DNA from: Woeseiaceae bacterium
GTDB taxonomy: Bacteria > Pseudomonadota > Gammaproteobacteria > Steroidobacterales > Woeseiaceae
Reading direction: 5' to 3'
Length of the DNA stretch: 64,000 nt
NCBI GenBank assembly: GCA_028279985.1
Contig: JANQMR010000002.1
Location: 114,460-178,459, forward strand
Under the pieces are notes generated by a model. The model was not told where the DNA came from and ran no database searches. It saw nothing but the letters and a program-made list of their open reading frames with translations. This document shows, in pieces, positions 1 to 9,200 of this stretch (positions within the stretch are counted from its first letter, which is position 1; each line of letters starts with the position of its first letter). The position numbers were made by a program, and so were the translations under genes.

Positions 1-263
1 TCCTGTCGCGAAGGGCATTCGGCCTGAGATCGAGCCTGAACCTGGGCTTTATCTCGAGGTCCGGGCGTATATGTGCCGGATTCAGCGAAGTGGTGGTCGA
101 CGAGGCCTTCGGGCCGGAGAAAATCCGCATCGCTTCCATCCGCGAGCTGACGCCGGAAGAACATGAAGACCTGCTGGTTCGTTTTGGTAAGAAGGAACCC
201 GCTGTCGAACAGACCCCGCCGCCCGAGCCCGTAGAAGGCGCCGAGGTCGAAGAGCTGGACTGA
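1..263 (+). CDS. C-terminal part of an unrecognised protein (5' end outside the window)
   Basis: An open frame enters from the left edge and stops at the TGA at 261-263. The last 55 or so codons look like real protein: acidic and proline-rich, ending in EGAEVEELD, and preceded by a segment containing IRELTPEEHEDLLVRF. The first 30 codons are unusually basic, and the second frame looks more protein-like there until about position 65, so a frameshift or an unusual N-terminal region cannot be excluded. I do not recognise the family. A strong terminator follows, so this is the last gene of its transcript. Confidence 0.5.
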   Translation, partial: LSRRAFGLRSSLNLGFISRSGRICAGFSEVVVDEAFGPEKIRIASIRELTPEEHEDLLVRFGKKEPAVEQTPPPEPVEGAEVEELD

Positions 264-325
264 ATCGCTTCTCATTCCCAACCAGGCGATTCGGTCACGC
301 AATCCGCAATCTCCGTGCGGACCCG

Positions 326-358
326 CCCGGCCAGCCGAACAGGTTGGCCGGGTTTTTT
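326..358 (+). terminator. Rho-independent terminator after the first gene
   Basis: An 11-bp stem (326-336 pairing with 342-352, one G-T wobble) with the 5-base loop GAACA is followed by six T residues at 353-358. It lies 62 bases after the stop of the partial gene and separates it from alaA. Confidence 0.85.
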
Positions 359-490
359 GTCGCACCGGTTTTCGTAGACGGTTTTCTGGACGGTCTTCTT
401 GGGCAATGTTCCGCGGTATTGGTGCGCCGCTTGGGTTATTCTCGCTCGCGTCATTCACGGCAGTGCACCGGCGACCGAAAGGCGGTCACG

Positions 491-524
491 ATACGAATAG
501 TGCAATACGAATAGCGATACGACC
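491..524. repeat. Short tandem repeat just upstream of the alaA start
   Basis: The core ATACGAATAG occurs at 491-500 and 505-514, followed by the partial copy ATACGACC at 517-524. The array ends five bases before the alaA ATG, so it forms most of the untranslated leader and could affect ribosome binding. Confidence 0.6.
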
Positions 525-528
525 GGCA

Positions 529-1743
529 ATGGAACCAGCAATACCCGCCAGCACGGCACTCGAGAACGTCAAGTACGAGATTCGTGGACAGCTCGCGCAC
601 CGGGCCTACGAACTCGAAAAACGCGGCTATGAGATTATCTCGCTGAACATCGGCAATCCGGGCCTGTTCGGTTTCCGGACGCCGGAGACGATGCGGCTTG
701 CGATGATCGAGAACCTCGGCCAGGCCGAGCCGTATTGTCACCAGAAGGGGATTTTCCCGGCCAGGGAAGCCGTCGTCATGGCGCAGCAGGACCGCGGCAT
801 CCAAAGCGTCAGCGTCGAAGAAGTGTTCATCGGTAACGGCGTCAGCGAGCTGATCGATCTGTCTTTGCGCGCGCTGTTGAATCCCGGCGACGAAGTGCTG
901 GTGCCGAGCCCGGACTATCCCCTGTGGTCGGCGGCCGTGACGCTGAACGGCGGTGTCGTTCGTTACTACGATTGCGCGCCGGAGAACCGCTTCATTCCGG
1001 ACGTAGCCGCCATCGAGGCGCTGGTGTCGCCGCGGACTCGCGCCATCGTCGTCATCAATCCCAACAACCCGACGGGAGCGGTGTACGATCGCGAAACGCT
1101 CGCCGCGATGGCGGAGCTCGCGGAAAGGCATCAACTCGTGTTGCTTGCCGATGAGATTTACGACCGGATGGTCTACGACCGCGCCGAGTTCGTGCCGCTC
1201 GCGACGCTTGCCGAGGAAGCCGTCTGCCTGACGTTTTCCGGATTGTCCAAGGTTTACCGCGCTTGCGGCTACCGGGTCGGCTGGTGCGTTTTCAGCGGTG
1301 ACCTGGATCGGGCGCGGGATTACATCCATGGCATGGAGCTGCTTTCGGCGCTAAGGCTCTGCAGCAACGTACCGGGGCAGTGGGCTGTGCAGACAGCGCT
1401 GGGCGGTTTCCAGAGTATCGCCGATCTCGTACAGCCGGGAGGACGGCTGTATCAGTCGCGCCAGACCGTCATCGACCGCGTTGCCGCTTCGCCGAACCTG
1501 AGCGTGCACGCGCCGATGGGCGCAATGTACGCGTTTATCAAGCTCGACGACCGCTATGCCGGCGAACTGGACGATCACGAGTTCGCCCTGCAGTTGCTCG
1601 AGAGCCGGCATGTGCTCGTCGCGCCCGGCAGCAGTTTCAATACCGGTTACACCGATCATTTCCGCATCACGACCTTACCCGACACCGACACCCTGGACGT
1701 CGTGTTCGACCGGATCGACTCGCTCCTGGAGCAATACGACTGA
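529..1743 (+). CDS. alaA: Alanine/glutamate-pyruvate aminotransferase, AlaA family
   Basis: A PLP-dependent class I/II aminotransferase that interconverts pyruvate plus glutamate with alanine plus 2-oxoglutarate in the cytoplasm. The protein of about 404 residues has the family landmarks: an LENVKYEIRG start, LNIGNPG, the NPNNPTGAVY segment near residue 177, LADEIYD, and the Schiff-base lysine (Lys241) in SGLSKVYRACGYRVGW. Length and start match E. coli AlaA. The ATG at 529 was chosen because the 41 codons before it in frame are low-complexity and do not align to the family. It has its own upstream terminator, so it is probably transcribed alone or with the DNA-repair genes 60 bases downstream. 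Confidence 0.9.
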   Translation: MEPAIPASTALENVKYEIRGQLAHRAYELEKRGYEIISLNIGNPGLFGFRTPETMRLAMIENLGQAEPYCHQKGIFPAREAVVMAQQDRGIQSVSVEEVFIGNGVSELIDLSLRALLNPGDEVLVPSPDYPLWSAAVTLNGGVVRYYDCAPENRFIPDVAAIEALVSPRTRAIVVINPNNPTGAVYDRETLAAMAELAERHQLVLLADEIYDRMVYDRAEFVPLATLAEEAVCLTFSGLSKVYRACGYRVGWCVFSGDLDRARDYIHGMELLSALRLCSNVPGQWAVQTALGGFQSIADLVQPGGRLYQSRQTVIDRVAASPNLSVHAPMGAMYAFIKLDDRYAGELDDHEFALQLLESRHVLVAPGSSFNTGYTDHFRITTLPDTDTLDVVFDRIDSLLEQYD

Positions 1744-1802
1744 TCGATGTCCGAGTCGGGGGCGGTTGACGTTCGGTGGCGTTGCAAGAGCGGAACGCGG
1801 CC

Positions 1803-4499
1803 ATGAACGATTTTGAGACAAACGATTCTTCCGAGACAGTCTCCAGTTACGGCTGGTTGACGGAAGCGGTCCACGAAGGCGCGCAGCTCGTCACCGGCAA
1901 CCGGCGACTGGCGCGCAGGCTGCTCGCCGAATACGCGCGACTGCAGGCAGCCGAAGGCAAGCTGGCGTGGCGAACGCCGGTGATACGGGCCTTGCGCGAT
2001 TGGGTGGACGATGTGCTCGACGCGGCGCCGATCCGCCGTGCGCCCGCAAGGCTCGGCGCCCAGCAGAGCCTGCTGTTGTGGGAGCGCGTGCTCGAGCGCG
2101 AGCTCGGCGAGCCGGTCGCAAGCCTCGGCGCGCTGGTCCGGCAGGCGCGCGATACCTGGGTCGAACTCAATGCCTGGAGACTGACGCCTGGCGATTGTCT
2201 GGACACGGCGCGAGGCCCGGACCAACGCCTGTTCGCGCGTGCCGCGGCGCGTTATGCCGCCGAACTGGAGCGCGAAGCCTGGATGGACGCTGCGATGGCC
2301 GCGTCGGTGCTGGCGCGGCTGCTCGGCGAGGACTTGCTCGACGGGGACAGGCTCGACGTTCCGCGCCGGCTGATTCTCGTCGGATTCGACAGGATCACCC
2401 CGCAAACACGAGACCTGCTCGACGCGCTGGCCGCGCGCGGCTGCGAGATCGTCGAACGGGGCGGGGCGGATCGAGGCGCCGTCTACCGCGTGAGCTACGA
2501 CAATCCGGACGCCGAGCTGCGCGCCGCCGGTCGCTGGGCGCGGGATCAGGTCGAGGCGGAGCCGGGATTGGCGGTTGCCGTGGTCGTCACCGGTCTCGAG
2601 CGAGACGCGGAACGCACGGCGCGCCTGCTGCGTGAAGGCATGGTACCGGGCTGGCAATGGAGCGACCCGGCGGCGGCGGCCGTCAACCTGTCCTACGGAC
2701 GCAGACTGGTCGAGTATCCGGGCGTTTCGATGGCCTTGCTGGTTCTGCGCTGGCTGGGCGAGCCGCTGGATACCCGTGACATCAGTGTGTTGCTCCGATC
2801 GCTCAGCGTCGGCACGGGTCCCATTGCCGGTCGCGCAAGACTCGAGCGCCGGCTTCGCGAGCTGCCGGATCGCGAATGGACACCGGAGCTCGCCCTGGGG
2901 GCGCTCGGCGGCCGCGACGACGTTGCCGATGCTGCCGACGCCGATGCCATGGACTGGCTGGCGCGCTTGCGGCGTCTTGCGGCACTGGCCCGCGACCTGC
3001 CGCGCATCGCTTCGCCGTCCGGCTGGGCACGGCGCTTCGACGAGATATTGGCTGCGATGGGCTGGCCCGGCGCCGATCCGCTGGACAGCAAGGACTTTCA
3101 GCTCGTCAACCGTTGGCGCGACGCGCTGAACGAGCTTGCGCGGCTTGAGCTGGTGGCGAAAACCCTGTCGCTGCGCGAGGCGGTGCGGCGTCTCGTCGAC
3201 ATCGTCTCGGAGGCGATTTTCCAACCCGAGGTCGAGGGCGCCGTGCTCGACGTGATCGGACCGCTGGAGGCGGCCGGCATGCGTTTCGACAGGCTCTGGA
3301 TTACCGGTATGACGGCCGACGACTGGCCGCCGGCGGGGCGGCCGCTGCCCTTGTTGTCCCGGAGCCTGCAGCGCGAACGCGGCATGCCGGACGCCGATCC
3401 GCTGGACACGACACGATTCGCCGCGAACGTCGTCGATCGCCTGCTCGGCAGCGCCGATCTGGTCGTCTGCAGTTACCCGCGCAGCGTGGACGGCGCGGAG
3501 CAGATGCCGACGCTCTTGCTGGGCGACTTCAGCCCGATCGACCGGGCGCCGCAGGACCCCGGTTGGTATGCCGCGGCCGAGGCCGCCGTTACCGAGGTTA
3601 AGGCCGAGCCGGTGCCGCCGGTAACGGCCGGGGAGCGGATTCGCGGCGGCGCGGCAACGATCCAGAATCAGTTGTCCGATCCGTTCACCGCCTTCGCTTA
3701 CGGCCGGCTCGGCATCACCCGTTTGTCGCCTATCTTGCACGGGGTGTCCGCGGGCCTGCGCGGCGCGATCGTCCACGACGCGCTCGAGGCGCTATATCGG
3801 GACTTGCCGGACAGTAAAGAACTCGGCGGCCGGGAGGCGGCAACGTTGTCCCGCCGCGCCGCCGCGGCGTCGCGCGCCGCCGTCGCGCGACACCTGCGCC
3901 ATGCGGATGGCCCGTTACGCTGGTTGCTGGAGCTGGAACGCGAACGGACCGCCCGGCTCCTGATCGAAGTGATTGCGGCGGACCTCGAGCGGCCGCCGTT
4001 CTCGGTCGTTGCCGTCGAGCAGGAGATCGAGGCCACTGTCGGCGGCTTGCCGCTCAGCCTTCGTTGCGATCGTATCGATCGTCTCGCCGACGGCTCGCTC
4101 GTCGTGCTGGACTACAAGACCGGCAGCCGGCGGCGATTCCTCGACAGCCAGCAGGAACCCCGGGAGGTACAGCTCGTCGTGTATGCCTGCGCGCTGCAGG
4201 AGCGGGTATCCGCCCTCGGACTCTACAACGTGGACAGTCGCTCGGTGCACATCGACGGCGCCGGGGATTGTCTTCGTTACGACGTGGACGTTGAGCCGGT
4301 GCATGTCTATGGCGCTCGACATGGCCTTTGCGAGCTCGAGGACTGGGATCGCCGGCTTCAGGCCTGGCAGGCGGTAGTCGGGAGCGCCGCCTCGCGGTTC
4401 GCGGCCGGCGACGTTCGGGTCAATGCCAGGCAGAGCCGCGACGAGGCGCGTGCGCTGAACCTCTTGAGCCGTTTCGGCGAGCTCATTCACGAGTATTGA
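1803..4499 (+). CDS. PD-(D/E)XK nuclease family probable DNA-repair protein (AddB-like)
   Basis: A large protein (about 898 residues) resembling the inactivated-helicase plus nuclease subunit that pairs with UvrD-like helicases in many beta- and gammaproteobacteria. The C-terminus carries the RecB-type nuclease signature: an upstream GAIVHDALEAL segment (HxxL-like), then LRCDRIDRLADGS and VVLDYKTGSRR near residue 768, supplying the D...D-x-K catalytic set. The N-terminus (VTGNRRLARRLLAEYARLQ) is typical of this group. The ATG at 1803 was preferred over an in-frame GTG at 1776. The gene is followed 22 bases later by the helicase, so the two very probably form an operon and act as a complex resecting double-strand breaks, replacing or supplementing RecBCD. 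Confidence 0.8.
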   Translation: MNDFETNDSSETVSSYGWLTEAVHEGAQLVTGNRRLARRLLAEYARLQAAEGKLAWRTPVIRALRDWVDDVLDAAPIRRAPARLGAQQSLLLWERVLERELGEPVASLGALVRQARDTWVELNAWRLTPGDCLDTARGPDQRLFARAAARYAAELEREAWMDAAMAASVLARLLGEDLLDGDRLDVPRRLILVGFDRITPQTRDLLDALAARGCEIVERGGADRGAVYRVSYDNPDAELRAAGRWARDQVEAEPGLAVAVVVTGLERDAERTARLLREGMVPGWQWSDPAAAAVNLSYGRRLVEYPGVSMALLVLRWLGEPLDTRDISVLLRSLSVGTGPIAGRARLERRLRELPDREWTPELALGALGGRDDVADAADADAMDWLARLRRLAALARDLPRIASPSGWARRFDEILAAMGWPGADPLDSKDFQLVNRWRDALNELARLELVAKTLSLREAVRRLVDIVSEAIFQPEVEGAVLDVIGPLEAAGMRFDRLWITGMTADDWPPAGRPLPLLSRSLQRERGMPDADPLDTTRFAANVVDRLLGSADLVVCSYPRSVDGAEQMPTLLLGDFSPIDRAPQDPGWYAAAEAAVTEVKAEPVPPVTAGERIRGGAATIQNQLSDPFTAFAYGRLGITRLSPILHGVSAGLRGAIVHDALEALYRDLPDSKELGGREAATLSRRAAAASRAAVARHLRHADGPLRWLLELERERTARLLIEVIAADLERPPFSVVAVEQEIEATVGGLPLSLRCDRIDRLADGSLVVLDYKTGSRRRFLDSQQEPREVQLVVYACALQERVSALGLYNVDSRSVHIDGAGDCLRYDVDVEPVHVYGARHGLCELEDWDRRLQAWQAVVGSAASRFAAGDVRVNARQSRDEARALNLLSRFGELIHEY

Positions 4500-4520
4500 C
4501 ACGGGGTATTGACGATTGAC
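4493..4520. repeat. Short direct repeats spanning the nuclease stop and leading to the helicase start
   Basis: GTATTGAC occurs at 4493-4500 and 4506-4513, followed by GATTGAC at 4514-4520. The first copy contains the TGA stop of the nuclease gene and the last copy ends just before the helicase ATG at 4522. Confidence 0.6.
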
Positions 4521-4521
4521 G

Positions 4522-7500
4522 ATGGACGCCCCCGACTCGCTGCTGGACGACGATGCCAAAGCGCGCGCGAGCGCCCTGGACACCCGTCGGTCGTTCATCG
4601 TGCAGGCGCCGGCCGGTTCGGGCAAAACCGAGTTGTTGATCCAGCGTTATCTCACCCTGCTGGCGGAAGTCGACGAGCCGGAAGAAGTGCTTGCGATCAC
4701 GTTCACACGCAAGGCCGCCGCCGAGATGCGCCTGCGCGTCCTGACCGGACTACAGCGCGCGGCGCGCGGCGAAACGCCGGCAAAGCCGCATGAGCGGATC
4801 ACGGCACAGGCGGCTCGCGCGGTGCTCGATCGCAATAAGGCTCGCTGCTGGGAGATCCTGACCAATCCGCGCCGCCTGCGCATCCAGACACTGGACTCGC
4901 TGAACGCGGCGATTGCCCGCATGCAACCCCTGACGACGTCCGCCTCGACTTTCGGCAGCTCGATCGCCGACGAAGCCGCGCTCAAGGCTTTGTATCGACG
5001 CGCCGCGGCGGCGACCCTGGACTGGCTGGACGAGCCCGGAGCCCTGTGCGACGCGACGCGCGAGGTCTTGTTGCACGTCGATGCCAACACTGCCCTGTAT
5101 ATCGCCTATCTCGCGCGGATGCTCGAGACCCGCGACCAGTGGTTGCCGTTCGTCGCGGTAGGCGCGATCGACGCCGAGACCGGTGCCCTGTTGCGCAGGG
5201 AGTTCGAGGCCGGGCTCGAAGCCGTCGTCTCGGCACAGCTAGAAGCGCTGCGGGCGACTTTCGACGAGGCCTTGTCGCGTGAGCTCATACCCTTGCTCGC
5301 CCATGCCGCCGACAATCTGGCCGGCACCGGCACCGGCGCGGGCATGGGTTCGATTCTGAGGCCCGAGGATCTCGACGCCGGCCTGCCGGCGGCCGATCCC
5401 GTCTGCTTGCCGGCATGGCAGGCGATCGGGACGATCCTGCAGACCCGGCAGGGTGCGTGGCGCAAGACCGTCAACAAGAACCAGGGGTTTCCGCCGGGCG
5501 ACAAGGAGGCGAAACAGGCCATGCTCGAGCTGTTGTCGCGGCTCGGCGACGCCGAGGACTTGCGCCGTCGGCTGCATGCCGCGGGCGAATTGCCGCCGTG
5601 TCGTTACAGCGACGAACAATGGTCTGTGCTCCTTGCGCTGTTTCGCCTGCTGCCGCTGGCGGTCGCCGAGTTGCATCGGCTGTTTGCCGTCCGCGGCGTC
5701 ACCGATTACATCGAAACGGCGCTGACGGCCGGCGAGGCGCTGGGCTCGGCGGAGCGACCCGGCGATATTGCCTTGCTGTTGGATTACCAACTGCGGCATA
5801 TCCTGATCGACGAGATGCAGGATACGTCCAGGGCGCAATACCGGATGCTCGAGGCACTGACCGGCGGCTGGCAAGCCGGCGACGGCCGGACGCTGTTCTG
5901 CGTCGGCGATCCGATGCAGTCGATTTACCGCTTCCGAAATGCCGAGGTCGCCCAGTTCCTGTTGGCCCGCGCCAAGGGGATTGCGGGCATCGAGTTACAA
6001 CCGCTGCTGCTACGGCGGAACTTCCGTTCCGGCGAGCGCCTCGTGAACTGGTTCAATGCGCACTTTCCGGCAGTGTTGCCGGCCGCCAACGAGCCGGCGA
6101 CGGGTGCCGTCAGTTACTCGGCATCGATTGCCGCGACGGACTTCGAGGGGGGCGGCGTGCTCGAGGTCCATCCTTTGTTCGGTAGCGACGTTACCGTGGA
6201 AGCCGGTACAGCATTGCGGATCATCGAGGGGATACTCGAAGGCGAGGACGGAGGGGATGTCGCCGTTCTGGTCAGAAGCCGGACACAGCTCGCGGCACTG
6301 CTGGCCCGGCTCAGGGCGTCGGCGATACCGTATCAGGCCATAGACATCGATCGTCTCACGGACCTGCCCGAGATTATCGACGTCCTGGCGATCACGCGCG
6401 CGGTTGCGCATCCGGGCGATCGTCTCGCCTGGCTTGCCGTGTTGCGCTCTCCGGCGCTTGGCCTGGATTGGACCGACCTGCTGGCGCTGGTCGGAAAGGA
6501 CCGTCACAAGACCGTCCCCGAGCTATTGGAAGACGAGGATCGACTGGCGGCATTGTCGGCTTACGGCCGCGGGGCAGTGACCCGGTTTCGGCCGGTTTTC
6601 CAATCGATGTGCGCGGCTCGAAGAACGGAGGGACTGCGCGACCGCGTCGAGCGGGTCTGGCTGCAACTCGGCGGCAGTGCGATCGCCCGAGATCCGCAGG
6701 CCGTCGAAAACGTCTATCGTTACTTCGACGTGCTGTCGAGGCTGGAAATCGCCGGCACGCTCGAAGACGTAGCCGAGCTCGAAGCGCAGCTCGATCTCGA
6801 ACGAGTGTCCAGCGACGCCGATGCCCGCCTGAAGGTGATGACCATGCATCGCGCCAAGGGCCTGCAATTCGATCACGTACTGCTGTATGGCCTGGGGCGG
6901 GTGCCGCGCCAGGGGGAAAGCCCGGTGCTGGACTGGTTCGACCTGCCCGACGAGCACGGCGGCGAACACAAGGTGATCAGCCCGGTGGGACCGCGTGCCG
7001 AACTGGAGCGCGACCCGATTCACCGTTTCATCCGAACCCGGGAATCGCTGAAGGACAGGCACGAGCAGGCCAGACTGCTCTACGTCGCGTGTACGCGTGC
7101 GCGCAGATCGCTGCACCTGCTCGGACATACGCGCTTGTCGGCGGACGGGGAATCCTATCGGACGCCGGACGGTCGGAGTCTTTTGAGCCTGCTGTGGGAG
7201 GCTGCGGAACCGGCGTTTGCCGCCGCGTTCGAGCGCGGTGTTATTCCGACGGAGGCGGCGGAGCAGCAGGAGTGGCTGGTGCCGCGGCTGCGACGTCTGG
7301 ACAGTGCCTGGCAACTACCGCTTGCGACGGCGGTTCCCGGTCAGCCGGTCTCGACGGCGGATGAGGCGGCCGAAGCGGTAAGCTACGAGTGGGTCGGCGC
7401 CGACGCGCGGTCGGCCGGGACGATCGTGCACCGTTGGCTCAAGCTGGCCGCCGAAGGCGATATCCGGCTGGGCCCGGGCAGCCTCGCGGATTCGCGGCCG

Positions 7501-7929
7501 GTGAGCGAGCGTTGGCTGGTTGCAATGGGGGTGGGCGCCGACAAACGCCCGGCGATACTGGATCGGGTGGACGAAGCTTTGCGAGGCGTACTCGCCGACG
7601 AGAAGGGCAAATGGCTGCTCGGCGGTGAAGGTCATGCCGAGCTTGCGTTGTCCGCCGTCATCGACGGCCGCATGACCAATGCAGTCATCGACCGGGTGCG
7701 AATCGATGCCGGAACGCATTGGATCGTGGACTACAAGACCAGCACTCACGAAGGCGGGCGGCTCGAGTACTTTCTGGAGGAGCAACTCCGGCGCTACCGC
7801 CCGCAGCTCGAGAAATACGCCGTCGTTTACGAAGCCTGGAGCGGTGAGCGGCCGCGTTGTGCGCTGTATTTTCCGTTGTTGCAGCGTTTCATAGCGATGC
7901 CGTTGGCGAAGCATCCAGCGCAACATTGA
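4522..7929 (+). CDS. UvrD/RecB-like ATP-dependent helicase-nuclease (AddA-like)
   Basis: A superfamily 1A DNA helicase of about 1135 residues with all helicase motifs in order: Walker A (APAGSGKTELL, near residue 30), motif Ia (ITFTRKAAAEM), motif II (ILIDEMQDTSRAQY), motif III (CVGDPMQSIYRFRNAEV), motif IV (LLRRNFRSGERL), motif V (KVMTMHRAKGLQFDHV) and motif VI (LLYVACTRARRSLHLLG). A second RecB-type nuclease domain ends the protein (AVIDRVRIDAG followed by WIVDYKTSTHEGG). The ATG at 4522 is preferred over an in-frame TTG at 4516. With the upstream PD-(D/E)XK protein it should form a two-nuclease helicase complex for DNA end resection, much as AddAB does in other bacteria. Confidence 0.88.
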   Translation: MDAPDSLLDDDAKARASALDTRRSFIVQAPAGSGKTELLIQRYLTLLAEVDEPEEVLAITFTRKAAAEMRLRVLTGLQRAARGETPAKPHERITAQAARAVLDRNKARCWEILTNPRRLRIQTLDSLNAAIARMQPLTTSASTFGSSIADEAALKALYRRAAAATLDWLDEPGALCDATREVLLHVDANTALYIAYLARMLETRDQWLPFVAVGAIDAETGALLRREFEAGLEAVVSAQLEALRATFDEALSRELIPLLAHAADNLAGTGTGAGMGSILRPEDLDAGLPAADPVCLPAWQAIGTILQTRQGAWRKTVNKNQGFPPGDKEAKQAMLELLSRLGDAEDLRRRLHAAGELPPCRYSDEQWSVLLALFRLLPLAVAELHRLFAVRGVTDYIETALTAGEALGSAERPGDIALLLDYQLRHILIDEMQDTSRAQYRMLEALTGGWQAGDGRTLFCVGDPMQSIYRFRNAEVAQFLLARAKGIAGIELQPLLLRRNFRSGERLVNWFNAHFPAVLPAANEPATGAVSYSASIAATDFEGGGVLEVHPLFGSDVTVEAGTALRIIEGILEGEDGGDVAVLVRSRTQLAALLARLRASAIPYQAIDIDRLTDLPEIIDVLAITRAVAHPGDRLAWLAVLRSPALGLDWTDLLALVGKDRHKTVPELLEDEDRLAALSAYGRGAVTRFRPVFQSMCAARRTEGLRDRVERVWLQLGGSAIARDPQAVENVYRYFDVLSRLEIAGTLEDVAELEAQLDLERVSSDADARLKVMTMHRAKGLQFDHVLLYGLGRVPRQGESPVLDWFDLPDEHGGEHKVISPVGPRAELERDPIHRFIRTRESLKDRHEQARLLYVACTRARRSLHLLGHTRLSADGESYRTPDGRSLLSLLWEAAEPAFAAAFERGVIPTEAAEQQEWLVPRLRRLDSAWQLPLATAVPGQPVSTADEAAEAVSYEWVGADARSAGTIVHRWLKLAAEGDIRLGPGSLADSRPVSERWLVAMGVGADKRPAILDRVDEALRGVLADEKGKWLLGGEGHAELALSAVIDGRMTNAVIDRVRIDAGTHWIVDYKTSTHEGGRLEYFLEEQLRRYRPQLEKYAVVYEAWSGERPRCALYFPLLQRFIAMPLAKHPAQH

Positions 7930-7970
7930 TTAAAGAGCGCATTTTGCGTAATATGCGCGAAATACGCAAA
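7926..7970 (+). promoter_or_regulatory. Promoter with overlapping operator for the Phd-type antitoxin
   Basis: A sigma70-like promoter is visible: TTGATT (7926-7931), a 17-base spacer, and TAATAT (7949-7954). The -10 box sits inside a perfect 8-bp inverted repeat, TTTGCGTA (7943-7950) and TACGCAAA (7963-7970). Autorepression by the antitoxin is expected for this family, so this is the likely operator. The promoter begins within the stop codon region of the helicase gene. Confidence 0.7.
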
Positions 7971-7982
7971 GAGACGAAATCG

Positions 7983-8231
7983 ATGGCAGAGCTGATTTCG
8001 GCATCCGAGTTCTCCCGTAATTTTGGTAGATACAAGGATCAAGCGATAGAAGATCGCGTGGTGGAAGTGTCCAGTAATGGGCGGCGCGTTGGCGCTTTCC
8101 TATCCCAAGGAGAGTATGAGCACTACCTTCGACTGAAAGCGCGTGAGACTCGGGTTTTCAGAATCGATGAGCTTCCGGACGATCTTGTACGCGACATCGA
8201 ACACGCGGAGTACGGTGTTGTCGATCAATGA
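7983..8231 (+). CDS. Type II antitoxin, Phd/YefM-like
   Basis: A small protein of 82 residues beginning MAELISASEFSRNFGRYKDQ, the classic Phd/YefM N-terminal fold that binds operator DNA, with the VSSNGRRVGAFLSQGEYEHYL segment in the middle and an acidic C-terminal tail that would wrap the toxin. The start at 7983 lies 13 bases after the inverted-repeat operator. Its stop overlaps the start of a PemK-like toxin gene by four bases (ATGA), the usual translational coupling of such modules. The toxin is cut short, so this antitoxin may now be an orphan regulator. Confidence 0.75.
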   Translation: MAELISASEFSRNFGRYKDQAIEDRVVEVSSNGRRVGAFLSQGEYEHYLRLKARETRVFRIDELPDDLVRDIEHAEYGVVDQ

Positions 8232-8428
8232 ATGCGGTAGACCCGGTTCCGGGTCTTGTCATTCGCCACCGGTTTCTATGGAGTCATGAAGCGGCGGTCG
8301 GTCGCCGCGAGGGGCGAAAATCCCGCCCTTGTGCAATCATCGTAGCTGCCACGCGGACCGGAACGGGCAATGTGCGCGTGACGGTCGCGCCTATCACTCG
8401 TAACCCGCCGCATGATGCGGCCGCCTGA
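8228..8428 (+). pseudogene. Truncated PemK/growth-inhibitor-like toxin
   Basis: The 66-codon frame reads VDPVPGLVIRHRFLWSHEA, then EGRKSRPCAIIVAATRT and VTVAPITRNPP. This matches the N-terminal half of PemK/MazF-superfamily growth inhibitors found beside Phd-type antitoxins, including the R-P-C core strand and the VAPIT strand. It then stops after HDAAA. Intact family members are roughly twice as long and continue with the second half of the beta barrel. The rest is missing because the convergent gspN gene ends at 8460, only 31 bases downstream. It is therefore most likely a 3'-deleted, inactive toxin. Confidence 0.65.
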
Positions 8429-8459
8429 ATTGTATTGCGCCGGCAGGAGATCCTTGCGC

Positions 8460-9200
8460 TTACAACGACCCTTCCAGCCTGACCTCACGTTGCCCGCGAT
8501 CGTTCGGCAGTCCCAGCATCGCCATCTGCCGCCGGAGTTTCTCCGGTGTTTCGGGTTTTGCGGCGACCTGGCCGAGGAAGCGATAGCTGCGGTCCGCAGC
8601 AACGGCCAGGCTGGCAGCGAGGTCGAACAGGCCGTCGGTGTCCTCGACGTTCGCGACGACGCCGTCCTCGCCGGTCGAGAATTCGGCGCGATAACCGCCG
8701 ATCGACGCGCGGTCGATCAAGGGCATGACGAGCGTGCTGACTTCGACGGTTCCGTCTGCCACGACCGGCAGGCCGTCGCGTATTTCCAGGCGTTCGAAAC
8801 GAAGCGTCGCGGTACCGTCGAGCCCGCTCATGCGTGTGGGGCCGGCGAGGACGGCCAGCGGCACCGAACCGGTCAGGCCCTTGAACGTGACGGTGCCGCC
8901 GACGCCGACGCCGATCCGGGTTTCTATGAAACCGGAAGCCGGTTCCGTCTCGATCGTGTACACGAGCTTGCCGGTGAACAACAGAAAGGGGTGTGCCTGC
9001 CACCGGAGGTTTCTGAGATACACGCCGCCGACACTGGATTCGCGAGCCGATCCGCGCCAGACGCTGCCCTCGATGCCGGCGAGCGCGACGGAAGCCGGTG
9101 ACGAGAGTTGGTAAGCGACCCGTGCCGGGAAGCTTGAGACAACGGCGATGGTGAAGGTCACCAGGCCGGCGGCGAGCCAGATCTTGCCCTGCCGCGTCAA
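8460..9200 (-). CDS. gspN: Type II secretion system protein N
   Basis: A bitopic inner-membrane protein of about 246 residues: a short basic N-terminus, one membrane segment (IWLAAGLVTFTIAVVSSFPA), then a periplasmic domain with the GspN landmark GIEGSVWRGSA. GspN is the last gene of many gsp operons and is not essential in all species. Its start overlaps the gspM stop by four bases. It converges on the truncated toxin gene. Confidence 0.85.
   Translation of the reverse strand: MTRQGKIWLAAGLVTFTIAVVSSFPARVAYQLSSPASVALAGIEGSVWRGSARESSVGGVYLRNLRWQAHPFLLFTGKLVYTIETEPASGFIETRIGVGVGGTVTFKGLTGSVPLAVLAGPTRMSGLDGTATLRFERLEIRDGLPVVADGTVEVSTLVMPLIDRASIGGYRAEFSTGEDGVVANVEDTDGLFDLAASLAVAADRSYRFLGQVAAKPETPEKLRRQMAMLGLPNDRGQREVRLEGSL

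Noticed and set aside
1656..3776. A 706-codon minus-strand open frame opposite the nuclease gene
   Set aside because: Antisense shadow; composition is arginine/glutamine/alanine-rich, with no motifs, and the plus-strand protein is well supported.
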